From NCBI GenBank assembly GCA_017998755.1, contig JAGOCL010000008.1:1-18410 (forward strand): a DNA stretch of 18,410 bases. Direction: 5' to 3'. The position numbers and the translations under genes were made by a program. The notes under the pieces were generated by a model that saw only the letters and a list, made by a program, of their open reading frames with translations, was not told where the DNA came from and made no database searches. The DNA comes from Spirochaetota bacterium (GTDB lineage: Bacteria; Spirochaetota; GWE2-31-10; MWDO01). Shown here in pieces: positions 15,878 through 18,410 of the stretch. Every line of letters begins with the position of its first letter. The stretch's first letter is position 1.

Positions 15878-17020
15878 ATGAGAAAAGCGTTATACGCATT
15901 TTCCGGCGATCCGATAACTTACGGTCATATCGACGTTGTTTCAAGGACGGCAAGCGCTTTTGACGAAGTAATTGTAGGAATAGGCGTGAATCCCGATAAA
16001 AAATATATGTTTACGCTGGAAGAGCGAACGGAAATGGCAATAAAAGCTTTAAATCATCTGGATAACGTCAAAGTAATGCCCGTATCCGGGCTTCTAGTCG
16101 ATTTCGCTTACGAACATAAAATCTCTGTTATAGTTAAAGGGGTAAGAAATTCGGAAGATTTCAACTATGAAAACATCCTCCATCAATGCGGCGTAACTCA
16201 AAAACTCGGTATCGACACCTTTATTCTGATAGCCCGCCCCGAACTCGCTCACGTAAGTTCGAGCGCAGTAAAATCGTTGCAAAAAGAGCAGGGCTCGATT
16301 GTCGGTTACGTTCCTCTTCATGTAAAGCAAAAACTTGAAGAGAAGATGATGGAGCAATATATAATCGGTATTACCGGCGAACCCGGATCGGGCAAGTCGT
16401 ATATAAGCGAAAAATTTGTCGAACTGGGGAAAAAAGCGGGAATAGAAGTTCACAATATAGAACTCGATCTCATCGGTCATGAAATCACAAATAATCTCGA
16501 AGAACCGGTTTATAAAGACGTTAGAGCTCAGATCGCTAAAATATTCGGAAAAGACGTCCAAAGAAGCGACGGAAGCATTGATAGAAAAGTTCTCGGCGAG
16601 ATCGTTTTTAACGCTCCGGAAAAACTTGAAATTCTCGATAAAATAATGTTTACTCCGTTAATGGTTCGTTTAAGACGGGAAATATACGGGAAAAAAGGTC
16701 TAATAGTATTTAACGCCGCGTTAATAGCTGAAACCGGCATATCTTATATATGCAATAACAATGTGATACTGATAAACGTAAATGAACAAGTTAAAACGGA
16801 GAGATTGACTAAAAGAAATTTATCCGACGAGCAGATTAAAAGACGTCTATCTAGTCAATACTCCTTCGATAAGAAAAAAGAGACGCTTGAAAATAAAATC
16901 AGAGAGAATAACAACGGTAAATTGTGGATTTACGATAATTCGGACGAATCTAACGACGATAAAATAGAAATGTTATTTAATAGCATAGTCAAAGAACAAT
17001 TAATTGAAAAAAAGATTTGA
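15878..17020 (+). CDS. coaDE: CoaD-CoaE fusion: phosphopantetheine adenylyltransferase / dephospho-CoA kinase
   Basis: One 380-residue frame covers both final enzymes of coenzyme A synthesis. Residues 1-156 are CoaD: DPITYGHID (11-19; T14 and H17 of the TxGH nucleotidyl-transfer motif), PDKKYMFTLEERTEMA, VKGVRNSEDFNYE (86-98), VSSSAVKSL (126-134) and YVPLHVKQKLEEK. Residues 161-380 are CoaE: P-loop GEPGSGKS (167-174), DRKVLGEIVFNAPEKLEILDKI (in blocks, 235-256), a FNAALIAETGI region and the NVNEQVKTERLTKR ... RRLSSQ lid region. There is almost no linker. The loop before DPIT is FSG rather than the usual GTF, and the His-Pro usual in CoaE reads MFTP here. AGGGGGAT precedes the ATG. The stop lies inside the next gene (17-base overlap). 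Cytoplasmic. Confidence 0.9.
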   Translation: MRKALYAFSGDPITYGHIDVVSRTASAFDEVIVGIGVNPDKKYMFTLEERTEMAIKALNHLDNVKVMPVSGLLVDFAYEHKISVIVKGVRNSEDFNYENILHQCGVTQKLGIDTFILIARPELAHVSSSAVKSLQKEQGSIVGYVPLHVKQKLEEKMMEQYIIGITGEPGSGKSYISEKFVELGKKAGIEVHNIELDLIGHEITNNLEEPVYKDVRAQIAKIFGKDVQRSDGSIDRKVLGEIVFNAPEKLEILDKIMFTPLMVRLRREIYGKKGLIVFNAALIAETGISYICNNNVILINVNEQVKTERLTKRNLSDEQIKRRLSSQYSFDKKKETLENKIRENNNGKLWIYDNSDESNDDKIEMLFNSIVKEQLIEKKI

Positions 17021-17621
17021 AAGTTTTTATAAAAATTTAAACGCGGTTCCCGACGCGATCTCAGTTTTTTCAGAGATAGAAAAATTATATAGTATTCCGC
17101 AGAGATTCTATCACAACCTTGAGCATATAGGTAATTGCCTTGCGGAATTTGATAAAATCAAAGATCGTATAAAGGATAAATACGAATTCGAATTTGCCCT
17201 ATGGCTACACGATTGCGTATACGATACAAGGTCGTCGGATAACGAAGAGAAAAGCGGCAAAATAGCGACTGAAATTATCATGGATTCGGGATTAAGCAAA
17301 GGATTTGCGAAAAAGGTTTATGATTTTATCATAGCGACGAAGCATAACAAGTCGACCGACGACTCCGATACAAAATATCTTATCGATATCGATCTCGCGA
17401 TTTTAGGTTCAAGCGCCGATAGTTATAATCTATACAGAGCCAATATCAGAAAAGAATACGCTTGGGTAAATAATATAGATTTCAGTAACGGCCGAAAAAA
17501 AGCTCTGGAGTCTTTTTTGAATAGAGAAAGAATCTACTATACCGATTATTTTTATGAAAAATACGAAATCGCGGCGAGAACAAATTTGAAGGAAGAAATA
17601 AGAGCGCTGGACGACCTATAA
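17004..17621 (+). CDS. HD-superfamily metal-dependent phosphohydrolase-like protein
   Basis: The 205-residue product starts at a TTG that overlaps the end of the CoaD-CoaE gene by 17 bases; no clear Shine-Dalgarno is visible, so translation is probably coupled. Motifs match predicted HD-type hydrolases (COG4339-like): RFYHNLEHIGNCL (34-46; H37, H41), ALWLHDCVYD (65-74; HD at 69-70), DNEEKSGKIA (79-88), ATKHN (111-115), KYLIDIDLAILG (124-135), IRKEYAWV and FLNRERIYYT. The full set of metal-binding His/Asp residues appears present. The substrate is unknown; such enzymes usually act on phosphate esters or nucleotides. Its position after coaDE does not by itself prove a role in CoA metabolism. 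Confidence 0.85.
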   Translation: MKKRFESFYKNLNAVPDAISVFSEIEKLYSIPQRFYHNLEHIGNCLAEFDKIKDRIKDKYEFEFALWLHDCVYDTRSSDNEEKSGKIATEIIMDSGLSKGFAKKVYDFIIATKHNKSTDDSDTKYLIDIDLAILGSSADSYNLYRANIRKEYAWVNNIDFSNGRKKALESFLNRERIYYTDYFYEKYEIAARTNLKEEIRALDDL

Positions 17622-17624
17622 AAG

Positions 17625-17636
17625 ACGCATATGCGT
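17625..17636. terminator. 12-bp palindrome between convergent genes (possible weak bidirectional terminator)
   Basis: ACGCATATGCGT is a perfect palindrome in the 14-base gap between two convergent stop codons and is followed by TATTTTAAATT. The stem would be only about 4 bp with a 4-base loop, so a terminator role is uncertain. Confidence 0.3.
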
Positions 17637-18238
17637 TATTTTAAATTATACGATATCACCCCTTTAACAATCCCTTCGATATGAAAAGCGTCGGGATTAG
17701 CTCGAATCGGCTCGTATTTATCGTTGAATGAGTAAAGAGATAGATCCTGCTCGTTTTTAACCACTTTTTTAACCAAAACTTTCTCGTTATTAACGCAAAC
17801 GGCGATTTCTCCGTTTGCGCAACGATCCGCTTTCATGGCAATCAGTAAATCGCCGTCGGATATCTTCGGTTCCATAGAATCTCCGGAAGCCGATACTAAA
17901 AAAGCTTTGTCGTACTGAAAATTTATCATCTTTCGCGACACCGGAATTCTATCGATGGGATCGCCCGAAAGTATATAACCGTCCGGACCGCACTTCGCCA
18001 TTCCGTACAAATTGAGATATAAAAGAGTCGAATCAACGTCGCCAAGAATCTGATAGTCGGAAGGATTCTCCGGATTGCGTCTGATATAACCTTTTTTCTC
18101 CAGTTGCTGTAAATGATGAAAAACCACGCTTGTTGAAGATAACGACAGGGCTTCCTGCATATCTCTGACCGTGAAAGAATTGTCTGTACTTTTCAACAGC
18201 TTCAATATTTTATCCTGAGTAGGATGAAGTTTTTTCAT
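17636..18238 (-). CDS. lexA: LexA repressor (SOS regulator, S24 self-cleaving)
   Basis: The 200-residue length is standard for LexA. Residues 1-60 form the winged-helix DNA-binding domain (FTVRDMQEALSLSSTSVVFHH at about 22-42, in blocks, then LEKKGYIRRNP). The C-terminal S24 domain holds the catalytic Ser121 in SGDSMEP and Lys157 in KVLVKKV, 36 residues apart as expected. The self-cleavage region YGMAKCGPDG (78-87) has Cys83-Gly84 where LexA usually has Ala-Gly; UmuD of E. coli also uses Cys-Gly. GAGG lies five bases before the ATG at 18238. The gene has its own strong promoter with operator-like repeats and is convergent with the HD hydrolase gene. Confidence 0.92.
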   Translation of the reverse strand: MKKLHPTQDKILKLLKSTDNSFTVRDMQEALSLSSTSVVFHHLQQLEKKGYIRRNPENPSDYQILGDVDSTLLYLNLYGMAKCGPDGYILSGDPIDRIPVSRKMINFQYDKAFLVSASGDSMEPKISDGDLLIAMKADRCANGEIAVCVNNEKVLVKKVVKNEQDLSLYSFNDKYEPIRANPDAFHIEGIVKGVISYNLK

Positions 18239-18256
18239 TTGCGCCTCGATAAAAAA

Positions 18257-18285
18257 ATAATAAAAAATATTTATAAATTTGTCAA
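18257..18285 (-). promoter_or_regulatory. lexA promoter
   Basis: On the minus strand TTGACA (18285-18280) and TATTAT (18262-18257) are spaced by exactly 17 bases, giving a near-consensus sigma-70-type promoter. The predicted start would leave a leader of only about 10-15 bases before the ATG. Confidence 0.8.
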
Positions 18286-18300
18286 TATTTTTATTGACAA
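18279..18300. promoter_or_regulatory. Inverted repeat overlapping the lexA -35 box (candidate operator)
   Basis: TTGTCAAT-N6-ATTGACAA has perfect 8-bp arms and covers the -35 hexamer, a position from which a bound repressor would block transcription. It may be the LexA site or the site of another regulator. Confidence 0.55.
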
Positions 18301-18301
18301 T

Positions 18302-18316
18302 GTTCTACTTTTGTTC
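18302..18316. promoter_or_regulatory. GTTC-N7-GTTC direct repeat upstream of lexA (candidate LexA box)
   Basis: GTTC (18302-18305), seven bases, GTTC (18313-18316). This spacing is that of the alphaproteobacterial LexA box (GTTC-N7-GTTC, or GAAC-N7-GAAC on the other strand). It lies 17 bases upstream of the -35 box and next to the perfect inverted repeat. Confidence 0.45.
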
Positions 18317-18361
18317 TATATTTTATTTATTAGAAGAATTTTATTTACTTCCGACGTCATA

Positions 18362-18391
18362 CCCCCCCCCCAAAAAAAGTGTGAGCGCCGG
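18362..18391. other. Low-complexity contig end (C-run and A-run)
   Basis: A run of 10 C, then seven A and a short GC-rich stretch differ sharply from the AT-rich sequence before them. Together with the adapter-like end this suggests low-quality read ends rather than chromosome sequence. Confidence 0.5.
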
Positions 18392-18410
18392 CTGCCTTTT
18401 ATACACATCT
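18392..18410 (+). other. Nextera transposon-end adapter-like sequence
   Basis: The final 19 bases, CTGCCTTTTATACACATCT, match the Tn5 mosaic-end adapter CTGTCTCTTATACACATCT at 17 of 19 positions, including the last 12. It stands exactly at the edge of the sequence, as expected for untrimmed read-through. Confidence 0.85.

Noticed and set aside
18361..18378. Phase-variable poly-C tract
   Set aside because: It lies at the contig end beside an adapter-like sequence and outside any coding frame; low-quality read end is more likely.

Overview
The window is an AT-rich bacterial contig end carrying about 15 genes. Lipoboxes of relaxed type, large Ig-like and fibronectin-like surface lipoproteins, Thr-rich linkers and a sulfatase-modifying-factor-like domain on a lipoprotein suggest a spirochaete, perhaps Treponema-like. 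This is inference from gene style; no rRNA or other phylogenetic marker is present.

Left part (1-9149, all minus strand). An envelope block reads right to left: a secreted protein (8628-9149), a small unknown (8301-8609), and three lipoproteins. The lipoproteins are a Thr-repeat protein (7439-8095), a 1103-residue Ig-like protein (4117-7428) and a giant multidomain protein running off the left edge (1-3576, 1192 residues and still open). The last one has no stop codon in the window and begins a formylglycine-generating-enzyme (SUMF1-type) domain exactly at the edge. A GxxExxY gene with CCACGAAG-type repeats on both sides is wedged between the second and third lipoprotein genes.

Middle part (9150-12520). 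There is a small spirochaete-style unknown gene on the plus strand, with what looks like a decayed paralogous tail just upstream. It faces a minus-strand envelope gene that appears to be one frame of about 778 codons broken by a single in-frame TAA. Its N-terminal half is membrane-anchored and its C-terminal half carries a DUF2135/YfaP-like domain.

Right part (12521-18410). A plus-strand group encodes two TPM-domain proteins and a LemA lipoprotein, closed by a strong hairpin terminator. An unknown gene follows, then a CoaD-CoaE fusion (the last two steps of coenzyme A synthesis in one polypeptide), overlapped by an HD-superfamily hydrolase gene. LexA is convergent. Its promoter is a near-consensus TTGACA-17-TATTAT overlapped by a perfect inverted repeat, with a GTTC-N7-GTTC element next to it. 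The last ~20 bases closely resemble a Nextera transposon end, so the right edge is probably contaminated by adapter.

No CRISPR array, tRNA, rRNA or complete transposon was seen. The most notable items are the CoaD-CoaE fusion, the TAA-split envelope gene, the GxxExxY cassette, the LexA control region and the modular lipoprotein locus.
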